Shown here: positions 25,330-39,800 of the stretch, piece by piece
Layout: each line of letters opens with the position of its first letter
How positions within the stretch are numbered: position 1 is the first letter of the stretch
DNA from: Icerya purchasi
Taxonomy: Eukaryota > Arthropoda > Insecta > Hemiptera > Monophlebidae
NCBI GenBank assembly: GCA_039619475.1
Contig: CM077115.1
Span: 592,373,643 to 592,437,642, forward strand
DNA length: 64,000 nucleotides
Reading direction: 5' to 3'
The notes under the pieces: model-generated
Databases searched by the model: none
What the model was told of the DNA's origin: nothing
The model's input: the letters and a program-made list of their open reading frames with translations, nothing else
Made by a program: the position numbers and the translations under genes

Positions 25330-27821
25330 TACAACGTAATTCTTAGGCCGGCTCCCATTAGAATAATTCCTCCCTTGCTATTTTAGAATTATCGTTGTCT
25401 TCTCTTCATCTTTCTATTTCCCCTGAGAAGTCTGCCTCTGTAGTTTTTACATTTCGTCCTTTTAACCGTTCCTTAATTAGCCTTTTCCTGTGTCAACTCC
25501 CTATTCCTCTAGTTAACTCTTTCTCCTACCTTGGTGTCATTCTTAATAGTAATTTATCTTTTTGCGATCACATCAACTATCTATGTACATCGGCTCTCAA
25601 GAGATTAAATTTCCTAAAAGCGTTGTCACCCCGAAAATGGAGTGGCGATCCGTATATTCTCCCCATACTTTATAGATCCATTATTCTTTCTAAATTAGAC
25701 TATTGTTATTTTCTTTATGCCAGTGCTCCCAAATCCCTCCTTACCAAACTTGATCGCATCCAAAACTCTTGTCTTCGCCTCTGTATTGGTGCTCTGAATT
25801 CTTCTCCAACTCCTGCTCTCCTGGCCGAAACTAGCTTCCTTCCATTATTTATTCGAAGACTTTATCTCGGTGAAAGATTTATGATTAAACGTCTTCATAT
25901 TTCTCACTCGAAACTCGTGAATTCCTATCAATATATTCTGGACAACTGGCGTTTCTCTCCTAGAAAAGTTCCAATCCTTTCATACATATCCTCCCGACTT
26001 GTCCTATATTCTCACTTTATCCTCTCCTATAACAAATCCCCGTACTTCACTTACAACTTCGTAGAATTGTCGTTTTCTCCCAACTATTTTCTCTTCCCTC
26101 GAATATTAAATCTCTTCCGTTTCCTGTAATACATAACGAGTTTAACCAAACTCTACATTCACTTTTTCCAGCTCACAGCATGGTTTTTTACGAATGGCTC
26201 AAAATCTGCTTCATGTGTCGGAGCTGCTTTTATCCTTCCTGATATCAACTATTCTGAGTCTTTTCAACTCCCTCCCTTTTCTTCTATCTTCTTAGCCGAA
26301 TCCATGACTATTTTACGTGCTATCATTTTTATATCCTCATCATCCAATTTATCAAAATTCGTCATATGCTCTGATTCGAAAAGCGTTTTATCAGCCATCT
26401 CATCTCCATTCCCTAAACCATCGTCAGATCCTATTATTCTTTACATTCGTTCCTTAATTTATAATTTATTAACATCCCGTTCTATCCTAATTGACCTATT
26501 CTAGATTCCGGGCCACTGCGGCATCGTTGGTAACGATCTTGCCGATTCATTGGCATGTCTAGCTGCAGTAAATGGCCGTTTCATAGAAAGATTCCCCTCC
26601 CAATGTCTTTGTCCACTCTTTTATTGTTTTCACCATGACTTTTGGACTGATCTTTATCCGTCTCTTTTCTCCAATCCTAACTCTTTTTACCTTGCTATAC
26701 AACCCTCTCCACCTACTTCTTCGCGGTTTAATAATTTTCCCTGCATCAGCCGTTCTGTTATTTCTTCCATAATTCGCCTCCGCTTTAATCACAGTCTGCT
26801 TCCTGCTTCCCTCTTTCGTTTTAATATTGTTCAGTCTCCCTTGTGTCCCTTCCATCCTCCTATCTTAAATTTGACCTGTGACGTAAATCACCTCCTATTC
26901 GAATGCTCATCTATCTCCTCAGAACGCGCAGTTCTTTATTCTAATTTGCTTGGCCTTGGCCTCCCGACCCCTTACTGTGCCCACTACATTCTTGCTCTTC
27001 CTTCTCTTTCGGCTGTTCCTATATTGGACATCTTTATTTCTTCTGTTTCTAATCGCTTCCTGATTTAACTTTCAGGTCCTTACGTTTCATTATTTGTTAG
27101 TCCTTTGTGCTGGGTAAATGTCCTGAGTTGACGCGCCCAAAAAAAAAAAAAAAAAAAAATTTAGTCATAGAACCGTCATTAAGAACACAGAGATTGGAAT
27201 TGGAAATGATATCCATTACTGCCCAACCCTTCCTGTAATTGCAACTACAACCCCAGAATCTATTCAAGGCATTAAAATCCCCGCCTAAAACGATGGGGAC
27301 ATTTTTAATATTTTCCAAAGCTTCAACAAACATTGTAGGGTCAATTGAGTGCTTGGGTGGAGAATAATATGAAATAAATATCCCAGAAAATCTCCTAATA
27401 TTAACAGAGACCGCAACAGCATTAGATTTTGTATCGTTATTACGGCTTGTAAGATTTAGATTGATTTTACAGTGAGTTAGACAATTCTTAACTAAACTCG
27501 CAAACACCACCATAACCATCTCCTCTATCTTCACGGTAACAACTAAAATTATTAATATGAATTTTTTTTTGGCAGTAAGCCTTGTTTCGGACAATAAGAT
27601 AATATCTATATCATGATGAACTAAAAATAGCTCTAAATCGCACTTATTAGAGAGAATACTTCTAGCGTTTCACTGTAACACTCGAAGCATGATATAAGGG
27701 GGAGGGGGGGAAGAAAATAAAAAAAAAACCTAATTAAATTAGTTTAAACATAAAAAATCCTGCTTTTATTTATACGAGGAAAAATAAGAAAAAAAATAAA
27801 AATAAAAGTATCTATAAAAAA

Positions 27822-27870
<49 letters not shown>

Positions 27871-30800
27871 CTATATATATAAATAAATAAAGATAAAAAT
27901 AAATAAATAAAAAACAAAAAAAACATAGAGCTATAGATTGTTTGGATATATCCGAATTACTTTTGTGGCTATGTTGCATTATTTTTGTAATTTTTACTGC
28001 TACCTTTATTATTAAAATTCTGTTTTAAGTTTTTGCTATTGTTATTTCTAATCGTAATTTGGTCAGAGTCTTTTTTTTTTGTATTATTCGTGTTTTTTTT
28101 AAGTATAGGTGGTCCAGGTTTGGACACTTCAGTTTTCTTGAATACTGTATTATTCGATTTGAAGGAGTTATTTTGACCGATAGGTTTTTTGGGGCCTTTT
28201 CTAATTGAATTCTTGTCTTCCTTGGAAGAAACAAGGGATATTGTACGCTTTAAGAAAAAGTCCTGACTGTGGGTTAGTTGATTTATATCGAAAAAACCTG
28301 TTTTTCTTATAGGTTTAGGCTTGAATGGTGCTATTTTGCCATGATCATTATCTTCGTTATTATTAGGAAGAGGAGGAGGAAAATTCTCTTGTTCCGTCAG
28401 CAGTGAAAATCTGTTTCTGCTTCTGGTCACCGTATTTGAATAAAGGGATTCTTGACGGTAGTATACGGGTGGTACTTCCAGCGCCGCCTCCTGAAAATTA
28501 AGATTGTGTGAGGCCATTACCTCATTGATGCGACTTTGTCTTTTCCGTTCCGGACACGAGCTGTCTGTAGCTTTATGATGACTTCCGCAAAAAATACATA
28601 CTGGATTTGGACTCGAACAGGATTCTTCTGTATGCTCGGAATTACCGCATCTGAGACATCTATTATTACCTTTACACTGTTTGGCAATATGGCCATATCT
28701 CAAACATCTGTAGCACTGGCGTATCCGCCGAACAAACGGTTTGCATGCAAATTTTACGTTCCATAAGTAGATCTAAGATGGCAAGGTTTGTCCTTCAAAA
28801 TGAATAAGAACGGAAGAACTTGCTACATACTTGACTTCATTTTTATAGATGGCGCGTCTATTTAAGCGTTTAATATTATTGATTCGAAAAGGATGACATT
28901 CTATCATTCCTAATAATTCTGCATCAGTATAGTCAGTATCCACTCCTTTGATCACACCTTGACGAGTAATAAGATGTGTTGGGATATAAGCATTATATCC
29001 GTTTGATGAAAAGATGGGGCTGGAAACGATATTATTGGCCGTGAAAGCTGAAGACAAATGAATGATAACCTTTTTAATTTCGATGATATCTCTAGACATA
29101 TTGTGTTTACGTAATATTTCCGCCACTTTTAATGCGCTAATTGAAACTCTAACCGTTTCTGAATAACGTTTTTCTACGAATATTTTAAAACTGTCGTTAT
29201 TATTACAATTATTCTTAATCGTGTATAAATTCATTATATCTCTGTTGTTAGGCTGAACGCCAGAATTAATGTTATCAATATTAGGTACATTATTCTGTTC
29301 CATATTTAAATTTATTATGTTTTCAATGTTATTATCATTTTTACTACTAGTATTGCGATTAGCGTTATCATTGTAAGAACAGTTACGATCTTTAACATTA
29401 TCATTGTTATTTAAATCAATTACTATCGGATTGTTATCAGAAGAACAATCAGTAGAAATTACATCGTTACCATTATGTACATAATCAGCGTGTGTACTTA
29501 GACCAGCGGAAGCTCGTCGTTATACATAAGAAAAGAAAACGAATAAAATTAGGCGGTATACCACTTCCACCGAGATATATATGTGTGATGAGTAGTGAGT
29601 GTGTGTGTCTGCAGTGAAAATAAATGAAAGTATGTGTAAAAATTACGATAAAGATAAGTAAACAAACTTCATGGAACACTATGAACGCGAAAACCAACCT
29701 GTACGCAGATCACTCGCGACGAAAAGCTCGGCAGAGAAGGTTGACTAGATAGACATGGAAAGAAAACTTTTTCTAATTTAGAGCAATGAAGTCAATAAAA
29801 GGGACCGGTTTTTTCAGAAGGAAAATGATATTATATGCAGAACATTCTGAAAGAAGATCCTCGAATGCGGCCACTACTTTTGGAATCACAAAAAAAACTT
29901 TCGTACTAACGTTGGTCTAATCGAGTATTCGTTCAAACCAGAAATTGAATTCCGTTTTTTGACCTAATTCATAGTGTACATCAATATACGCGTCTTACCG
30001 CTTTCTCCATGGATCATCTTAACATTTCCTTATCCTCCACTATCCGCATAACGTTCAAAATATTCCTCAAAAGATCGTTGATAGACTGCTAAAGTGGTCC
30101 AATGACAACGGTCCTATGCTTTTTTCCCCATCCAAAACTGTATGCGTCTATTTCATCAAAAAGAAAGCCAGAACTTCTCTCAGAATCTTAACATTTTGCA
30201 TTCAACGAAACACGAAGTTTCTTGCTATTCTGCTCAATTCAGCGCTCACTTCGAAACAACAACACAATCCATCTACAAGTCAGATGGTTAAAAATAATTC
30301 CAATATGGAATTACTCTCTCTCTCTCAAATTCAAAACATCCATCCTAAATTTCTTCTTAACAAACTCCTCCTTATATTCATAATTAATTATGGATGTCAA
30401 GTGTATCCAAAAGTCCCTTAATCCCATACATAGTTTCGCCTTACAAACCATATTTTGGACACACAGAGAATATAACATCAGTAACCAGTATGTGTATCTT
30501 GACAGGACGTCTTCCTTCCTGACGACACATTTCGTTCTCTTTAGACAATAAACCGTTTCCTTTTACAAATAACCACTTTCCGATAACGAACCTCAATCAA
30601 AAGTACACTTACTTCTCTGCCTTCCTGCCGGATTATCAATTTAACAGCCTGACACTACTTTGAATATGAGAGCGCTTTTCACAAGTGTATGTAATTTAGC
30701 ATGTCTCGTGATATGAATCACTCTACGAGAAAGAGATTTGAGAGAACCAAAAAAGCATACAATCTATAATGAGTTTTTGTCGGTATAAACAAATTAACAG

Positions 30801-33800
30801 AAAAATTTTCTTTCCAACTCTTGATGAAAGTGGTATTTAGATGAAACTCAGGAATGTATATAATAAATGCAACCAAATTATAGTACTCTTTTTTCTATTG
30901 GCAGGGGTTAGTTTGATTACTTGTCTATATTATTACGTTACACTTGGGGTTATCTCTATCCTTCTGCGGCAGTCATTGTTTACCCGTCATGCGTATTATT
31001 AAAATTATAGCTGCTGGTTGTTCGCTCGTTTATACGTATACTTAATTATTATTTGCATTATAATTCGGTAATTGTTTCGTCAACTGCTTCTTCAGTTTGG
31101 TTCAGTTCCTTTTCTTCATTCCATTCCCTTGTTTATCGTGCTGTCCTCATATTTTCCTCTATTTGCATTTCCCTCTCTAATTGCTTGTTCTTAAGTTTCT
31201 AAATAGCCCTTCTACGGACTTCCTTTAATGGCTTACTACTGTTAACGATTGTTATTAATATATCGGCTTATTTCATTTCGGCCAATTACTATATATACAT
31301 TTTGGTCCCCCGGAGCGGATTAAACTATTTTGCACGTGTTCGTATTAAGTTTTAATTTTACGAAATTTTATTTGTGCCATGATTTAAGTCATCTCTTCGA
31401 CAAAAATTATTTTTTAGATGGTGGTTTCGGTTCATTTAAGCAAAGTTTTTTCGCATTTACGATTCCGGATTTCGTATTTGCAAAATTTTTGTCACCTCCG
31501 AAAAGTAAAGCGTATTCGATTCTTATTATATAAAATTCGAGCTATTATTCTTCACATTAGTTGAAAATTGCACATCGTTGAAGAAATATAAATTCAAATT
31601 GCAAATTGTATGTTTACGCAACCATCGATCATTCGCGGATGCACCGCCGAAAATTATTTGCCTATAAATACAGTAAGCGTCATTATTTTCTTTATTATTG
31701 CTTACATTCATTTATATTTGTACATCCATGATCACCAATTTTGGGGTATGTAATTCTATATTTCGTTATTAAAATCGCATCGTAAATTTTAATTTAAAAT
31801 TCAATTTCAATTCGGTTTCGCTAAAATCAATGAAATGAAAACTTAATAATGGATCAAATGAAAAAAGAAAAATAGTCAATTTTCTGAGCTACATCTCGGC
31901 AGAATAAAAAGCCAAATGGATAAACTTGTTAAACAAATATGAGGGGTCAAAATATCTTCTTCGCATTTGGAATAGGGGTTAGTAGTTTTCGTGTTCAAAT
32001 ATATCTGTACTGAACAACTTATAATAACGGATAAACAAGCCGAAAATTGTTATAAACTAGCTGACATGGTGAAAGATGAACTCGGATATGAAGCAAAACT
32101 AGAATGTTTAGGAAGAAAAATGAAAATCATAACAAAAAAAAAACGGAAGTCTTGTACAGATTTCGAGTTAGTGTTTCTTGGTTAATTTAGTTTTGAAATT
32201 TAGTTATGAGTTGGACAGTTCCCGTCAAAACACATTTTTAATCGAAAGACACTACTGTAATAGTTGCGTTAAAATACCTTTACATTCAATAAAAAAAAAG
32301 AAACAAAAAAAAAAAAAAACGGATCTGTTTTTACAGTAAATAACAGGTGTGAATTTTCGTCAATCTGTTACCGGCATTTGTTTGTAGAACAGATAGTTCA
32401 TACTTTTCAAGAAAAAATCAATAGCGAATAAGGGAGTGGCAAAATTACTTCTTTATTCCTTATCCTTTTCTAAAAAAGTTTAAACTGACTTGCGGTTTTC
32501 AACAAATCACCAATAACGTCGACGAAGCAATTATTAAAATCTTAAAAGAAATATTAAATAATTAAATAAGTCCAGCGACTAGTTTTTAAGGATACAGCAA
32601 TGTACACGTGAACAGTTTACACGATATTTGCAAGTTTACAACGTTTTTAAGCATACATGATTTGATTTCCTCCGTCAGCAACTGTTGAATTACTGGATTC
32701 CTATGAAGCCGAAGCTGATCGTAGTACGCACTTACCGATTTCTGGAATGACTTCATCCACTTAATTTAAAATTTAAATCTCTGTGCAAGTCTATATTCCT
32801 TTGAAACCATGCAGCTTTTGCTATTATCCGTATAATTTTTTTTGATCCCGCCGTATATTACGGTTACTCGTTTTGGCACATTCCCATAATTTAATATCGT
32901 AAGTCCAGGCCCATTTAACTCCCCCCCCTCACTGCATTACTCTGAATCCTTCAAGCTCCCTTCCTTCTGATCTATCTTCACAGCGGAGTTTATCTCCATT
33001 TTACGCGCAATCTCCTTCATTCCATCCACAAAAGAGATCAGCAAATGTCTCATTGTCTCCGATTCCAAAAGGAGTCCGTAAATATAATGTACGGAATCTC
33101 TTAATACGATGGTTCAGAAACGACAAAAATATCAAAAAAAAACAAAAACAATAACTTACGAACGGTTTGACTTATAAACTTCAAAATTGAATCATAAATT
33201 AAAATTAAAATTCTGTTTAAGAAAATCTATAACTTCAAACTAATAACCGATTATCCTGAGCGGAAAAAACCCCAAAAACCGTCAATTTAAAACGACCTCA
33301 GAAATCACTTAAAAATCTATAACTTGTTACCAGATAACCATTTAAAAATGAAATTCAAAATACAAAACAAAACTCCGGAAGTCCTTTCATAAAATCGAAA
33401 AATTATGATTAAAATGTTACATGACCCTCCTCCCGTTGGGCTCAAAAACAGCAAAAAAAAAAAAAAAAAAGATGTTCACGTAAGCAAAACCCCGAGTAAA
33501 AAAGTTGGGAAAACCAAAACGTATATCAAACAGATGCATAAAGGATCGCTGCAACTTTATATTTATACTATCGGGGCTCCGAAAGCTCGAAAGTTTCGAA
33601 TTTTTTTTTCTCCCCGGTCATGTGATAAATTGATGGAAAGATCGCTATTTGTCGGTAACAAAACCATATTTAATTTCCTTAACGAAACTTTCAATGTTGC
33701 TGAATAGTTCAAAAAAGCGCGAAAAATGACGTATCTCTTCTTCGATATAGTGCAAAAAATCACGATTTCTTTTAATAAATAATTTTCAGAAACAACTGTG

Positions 33801-36800
33801 TTTTAAAAAATATTTATGAATCCTGAGCGCGTGAAACATTGACTGAACTTATTTTATATTGATTTGTTTCCGCGTTATTTCAATTACTTTTTAAACAATT
33901 TTAATCGGTTTTTTATTTTTATATTTTTAATAGGTAAAGGTCTCTTTATATTGATGCGCGCTTGTCCTTTTATTCGATGCGTTTTTGTGCTGTGCACTAT
34001 CACGTGGAATTACAAATTTTAAAATTCTCGGTTCGATTAATTTTCAATAAATGTAGAAACGAACGTTGTTGTACCTCATATTCCACTTAATATCCACCTC
34101 AGACCCAATCACAAATAAAATTGTAAATAACTTAACGTGTAATTTCGCTAAAAATCCACTTTACTACGATTATGTTGACATAATAATCGCGGCTGAATTT
34201 TATGAAGTAATTGTTTCAAACGAAAACTCACGATAAGGAATAATTTTTCTTCATAACTCATTGGGGTCACTCAAATATAATTTTTTAATTCCCGGTTCAA
34301 ATCCTCCCGACTTTCCGGTTACCAGAATTGTACAAGAGTTTACACGAACGTTCTTCCATTTGTACATGTATAATAACAAAAAACCTAACAAATGGAAGCG
34401 AAAGAAAGTATCAGTAGAAACAAAAAAATTGCAAATTAGATTTTTTAGTTTTTTTTAAAGATGGTTTATTCACATTTTAAATATTTTACCGTTATAATGA
34501 TCATTAACTAACTCAAATTAATATGATTATTGTATTATTAGAAAAGTCAATAATGAAGTTTATAACAGCTTGATTTATTCCTTCACCATTTAAATAGTTC
34601 TGACTTGTAAAATTTATTTCAGGCGTCTAATATTTACATTTGTAATCATACGCGCTGACTTCAATGGGTTTAGCTCAAGCCCCTCCAAAAATTTTATTAA
34701 AAGGGTTCAACTCATCTAATAAAAACGGAAATGTACAATAACAATTTTTTTTATGCGTTTCGTTAAAATTTTAACTACAACGGACTGGCAATAAATATAA
34801 ATATTACTCATTATGAAATAGACACTCAGGCAACGACAATCATGGACTAAATCGTTATACGCCCCTAGATCTTTCCCACCGATTTGATTGATTGGTAAAG
34901 CAACGCGAAGTGTTATTGTTGAATGGCATCTCCCATCATGTCATAACCTACATTCCAATTGCTTATTGACTACATTAGCCAGATCGCAGTTTAAAAAAAA
35001 AAAAAAAAAAAAAAATTATGAAAAAAAAGAAGAGAAGTGGTGTCTAGCACACCCGGTAGGAACGAAGTTCTTTTCATTTTTTAGTAGACATACAAGTACA
35101 AAGTCATTCATAAAGTATACGATAAAAAATGGCACACAATATCGTATGAATTAAAACAAAATTCGCACCGTGACTTTTGGACTAATCTCTATACGTCCTT
35201 TTTCTCGAACCCTGAATCCTCTTACCTTGCCTTACAGTCTTCCCCATGGTTTAACAATTTTCCCAGAATCGGCCGTTCTGTCACTTCCTCCATAGTTCGC
35301 CTTTGTTTTAATCATAATCTGCTCCGACTTCTCGTTTCCGCTTTGCTCTTGTTCAATCTCCTTTGTGTCTCCCTTTCACCCCACCACCTTAAATGTCACC
35401 TGTGACGCAAACCACGTACTATTCGAATGTTCCTTCATTTCCACAGAACGCGCGATCTTTTATTCCAATTTGCTTAGCCTTGGCTTCCTTACTCTTTACC
35501 TCGCTTTTCCATCTCCTTCTGTTGTTCCCTTCTTAGCTAGCCGCCTTCATTTCATCTGTCTCTAATCGTTTTTTAATATAACCTGTCGCTCCGTATGTCT
35601 TTCTATTCTTCTAATCTTTTGTGTTGGGTAAATGTCCTGTGCTGACGTGCCCATAAAATAATAATAATATAATAAAATGTCCATAGTCGATCGCCCAAAA
35701 AATAAAAACGGTTTTTTGTTACTATTGATGATATTTTTGGCCACAGCAGCATATTTTAATATGAATAAAACGGAGCTTCGCAGTTTATTCTTGAGTGTGA
35801 AGTACATTAAAAAATGCATTCTTTTTTTGTTTCAAATGATTTTTTCTTGTTAAAAATACCACTCGACTAGTTCTATTTTCTTCCACGGTTTTACAACAAA
35901 AAATTGCCAGCTTGTTCCCGGTTTTTCTGGTTCGATGGCCACCCTGTAACTCGAAACTTAGGCGGCCAATCACTGGTCCTTATGTTGTGCAAAACAAATT
36001 AAATAGTGCGTATTGTGACTCAAAATCATTCGACATAGGTCGTCAATTAGAAACATTTTGGCTCGACGAAGTCAGTAGTGAAAAACAGTTTAGTTTGAAG
36101 CGTAAAAGGGGCAGTGCATTCAGAAAATGATAATGGTCAATTCACAGTGGGATTACCACTGAAGAAGAATCAACATTTCATTGTAGAATCGCGGGAGAGA
36201 GCGGTATTACGTCTAAAAAGAAGTGAAATTCGCACAAAACCAGGAATTAAAAACTCAATTTATCAACTTCATGTGTAAATATGAAACACTTAATTACACA
36301 GGAGAGCTGCTCATTCCAAGCTTTATTCAAAAATTCATTGAATTCTCCACATTACATATCACATCAAACAGTTTTACAACTAGAAAGTCCAACAACGAAG
36401 CCCTTCTCGTTTTTATCGCGTCAGCAAAATCAAAATTAGATGTTTCATTACATGGCGTCTTAATGCGTCGGCCAACAGTACAACCACAATTATCCAGTAC
36501 TCATTCGACTTCGGAAACATAACATTGTTTTTCGATTGACTTTTCTAAATTGTATAAACGAGATATTGGTCAAGAAGACCGTGATCTTCAAAGAATTGTT
36601 TGACGAGAAAATCACAAGACAAAATAATTTTACTGATGATCATTTAAAGACAGTTTTACATATGGAAAATAGTTCCAACATCATTCTTAACAACGAAATG
36701 TCTCACTGTGCTGAGCAACGAATTAAAAGGATCAAGCACTGATCTCGTGAAATATCATTTCTGCACGGATAATCTGCCAACAGATTTATCCTTGGGAGAG

Positions 36801-39800
36801 AAAATTGTAAAGATACAATCAAGTATCCACGAAAAAATTAAAAACAGTTGGAACGGAGCCAAGAAAGTACATGTCCAACTCACCAGAGTACCTTTAGACA
36901 CACCAAACCTATGTCTAATTGAAAAAACCAAAAGTACCGAATTTCGTGTAAATGGAATAATTTCCCTACTCATACCGCTTAATGTTCGTTGTCGTTATTC
37001 GCACTTTGACATAGGAGCCAGAGTCATTCTTTAATTGGGTTCTATAATGTCATAGTGCTGTCATAACATACATTGCCGTAATGTTGATAACTTCTGTATT
37101 GTCGATAATTACATCGTTTGCGCTAACACACGAGTAATGCCAAAGAACGAAGTTACCATATTACAACTTAAACTACAAGCGACATTATGTTCGGCAAAAG
37201 TGATGAATCGAATCTTTACTGAACTTCGAATTAACGAAATAGTCTTGGCCAGTAACTCATAGGTAGTTTTTCATTGGCTAAAAGATACAAGTGAAAGATG
37301 GTCAATATTTTTTCCAAATTGGCTACATCAAATCGTTCAATTGCTGCTAAATTGTAGCTGGAATAATGCGCTATTGAAACAAAATCCAACCGATTTGACC
37401 ACTCGTAGAATAAATGTATCGATACATTTCTGAAATCAGAAATCTGAAAAACCAGTCCATAATTTATCACCGATACTCTGGATTCTATTGTATCGTTGCA
37501 GAATCAACTGAAAACTGAAAGTCTTGAAGTTCGAAAAGCAATTTTTGCCGTGACTTAAATTGTCAAAGCGGTATAAGAGATTCAATGATTTTGGACTATT
37601 TGGTCTAAAGATTATCTCAATATGTTAAAAAATCGAGGAAAACGGATTCCTCCTAATTGAGAAATTTAGCAATTGGTGCTATCGTTCTCATCAAAGAAGA
37701 AAATTTTAGGACATACGAATGGCGCAATGGTCGCCTTCAACCAGTTCATCCAGATTCACAAGGACAGATAGGAGTTGTTTCAGCGAAGGTTGGCGATCCA
37801 AATGGCTATTGTAATTTTGGATACAACGGATCTAAACAGCTCGACTGACGATGCGTTGAACCAGCGGCGGAGGTCTTTTAGCCAAGAGTTCCGTCTACGT
37901 CCTATTGAACGTTTTCCGACGATTATTCCTTGTAAAATTAAACTTAGAACCTCATACTTTGGACCGCGTAGAATATGCCCGAGATATTTCAGCTTTCTTT
38001 CCTTAATTGTGTTAAGTCCTTCTAGTTCCTTTTTCAGTCTGCTGAGTACCTCTTTGTTCGTGATCTTCTCGGTCCAGCTAATTGCTAAACCTTTTCTAAA
38101 CCATAGAGCAGTGTATACTTCATAGGCATGGTGGCCACTTAAATATAATTTTTAAATTCCTGGTTTATTCCCAGGTTTCCTGGTCCAAATCCTCCCGATT
38201 TCCTGATTAACAGGATTATACAAAAAGAAGAATGGATTTTTTTTGTTGCTAATGATACTGTTTGACGGTCGCAGCATACTTGTTATATGAATAAAACAGA
38301 ACTTCGTAATTTATTATCAAGTAAAATACATTAAAAAATGCATTCACTTTTTATCGTCTCAAATGATTTTTTCTAATTAAAAATATCGTTTTTAGCTGTT
38401 TTTACCTTTTCCCCTCGGTTTTACGATAAAATTCCCGGCTTATTCTCTGTTGCGTGGCCAACCTGATATGAATACTTTAATAAATTATTTAATATTTTTT
38501 GCAGAAATTTAACTCCCTTTTTATTTCCATTAAGCAGTACTCCTTTCTTTTTCCTTCCCCATTACCGCATTCTAATCGCCTAATATTATCTAGGTTTATT
38601 TTGGATTCACATATTCCAAGGTCTCTTCTAATTGTTTATATATTTCTTCCAACGCCCTCCTTTTTCATATTTACTTGTAAACATAAATAATACCACACCA
38701 TCTTTTGTTTAAGATAATGCCGACTCCACTTCGTCCATTTTTCCGTCCCGAATGTAGTATTCGATAGTCATTACTCCGGAAATCATTATTATTCTCCCAT
38801 CTTGTTTCCGATATTCCTAATACATCTATATTTCATTCCTTCCCAGTTCCAGTTTTATATTTTCTAATCTCGAAGAGATCATTTCCTTAATGTGACGGAA
38901 GGGTTTTGTACTCTCTAAGGAATCCGAAAACTCTACTAACGGTAATATACTCTACCAGAAAGGCCTTCCAAAAGCTGACAGGTATCAGATAAGAAGTCAG
39001 ATAAAACACGATCCCTAGTAGTGGAAGCAGCACTACCAGCACTAACAGCGAGTGGAGAACAGAGTTTGATATTGCTCTCCGAAAGTGGTCCTAACACCGC
39101 GATTACGGATGAATTTATTATAGCGTTAAGAAGATACAGTAAAAATAGAACGTATTTCACTTTTTTTACCTCCTTGAAAATAACGTTGTGTGAATTTTAA
39201 CAGATTTTTCCTATGTAAATTTTTTATCTAATATCACCTCAGTTCTGTTTATTATTAGTCGTGTCAATTTCTTTATAGTGTAATTTGGATTTTATTCTAG
39301 ATTATTCTAGATAGATTTAAGATATTGTAATTAAGGAGTGATTATGAATTCAAAAAATCTGACGTAAACAATTAAAATAAGTTAATTAGAGAAACCGAAT
39401 ATTGAAATATTAGACAGCAGAAACAGTATTCAGTTACAATACAAAAAAAAAAAATTGTATAACTTGTTTATTTTATAATTTAAAATATTCATTAATAATG
39501 GTTTCAGTATTCCTAAAAATCTCATTTTACCTACGTAATTAGTAATATTTACACGGTATCCTTGACTTTAATTTCTTCGAAAACTTTTATTTCACCATAT
39601 AAATATATATAAATAAATATATATATATATATATATATATAATCCTGAAAGGTCCTCGGGTTTATCCCCCTAATGTAATCTTTTTTCTCTACTTTATACG
39701 CATCTTTGAAGGTTTTTTACGCGTCTTTCAAATTTATAACGTACCATTCATCAGCAACAATTTATTTCGCATCATTACCAAATCACTTTTGAAATGTAAT

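Noticed and set aside
27744..27926. Open frame with Tyr/Ile repeats
   Set aside because: Microsatellite and A-rich spacer between ORF1 and ORF2 of the minus-strand I element.
25380..29510. Twin-priming inversion of a single I-clade insertion
   Set aside because: In twin priming the inverted 5' part lies upstream of the 3' part. Here the inverted ORF1/endonuclease part lies beyond the poly(A) tail.
31991..32185. 64-codon plus-strand frame with [13 protein letters not shown]
   Set aside because: Composition looks protein-like, but I recognise no family and see no consensus splice sites or conserved neighbour; left as unexplained.
34300..34330. GGTTCAAATCC as a tRNA-derived SINE B box
   Set aside because: It falls inside the GGTGGCCAC MITE family, with no A box at the right distance and no tRNA-like fold.
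38936..39160. Possible small secreted protein on the minus strand
   Set aside because: It begins with GTG, has no splice or promoter context, and lies next to the endonuclease fragment at 38580-38920; the hydrophobic start is probably chance.
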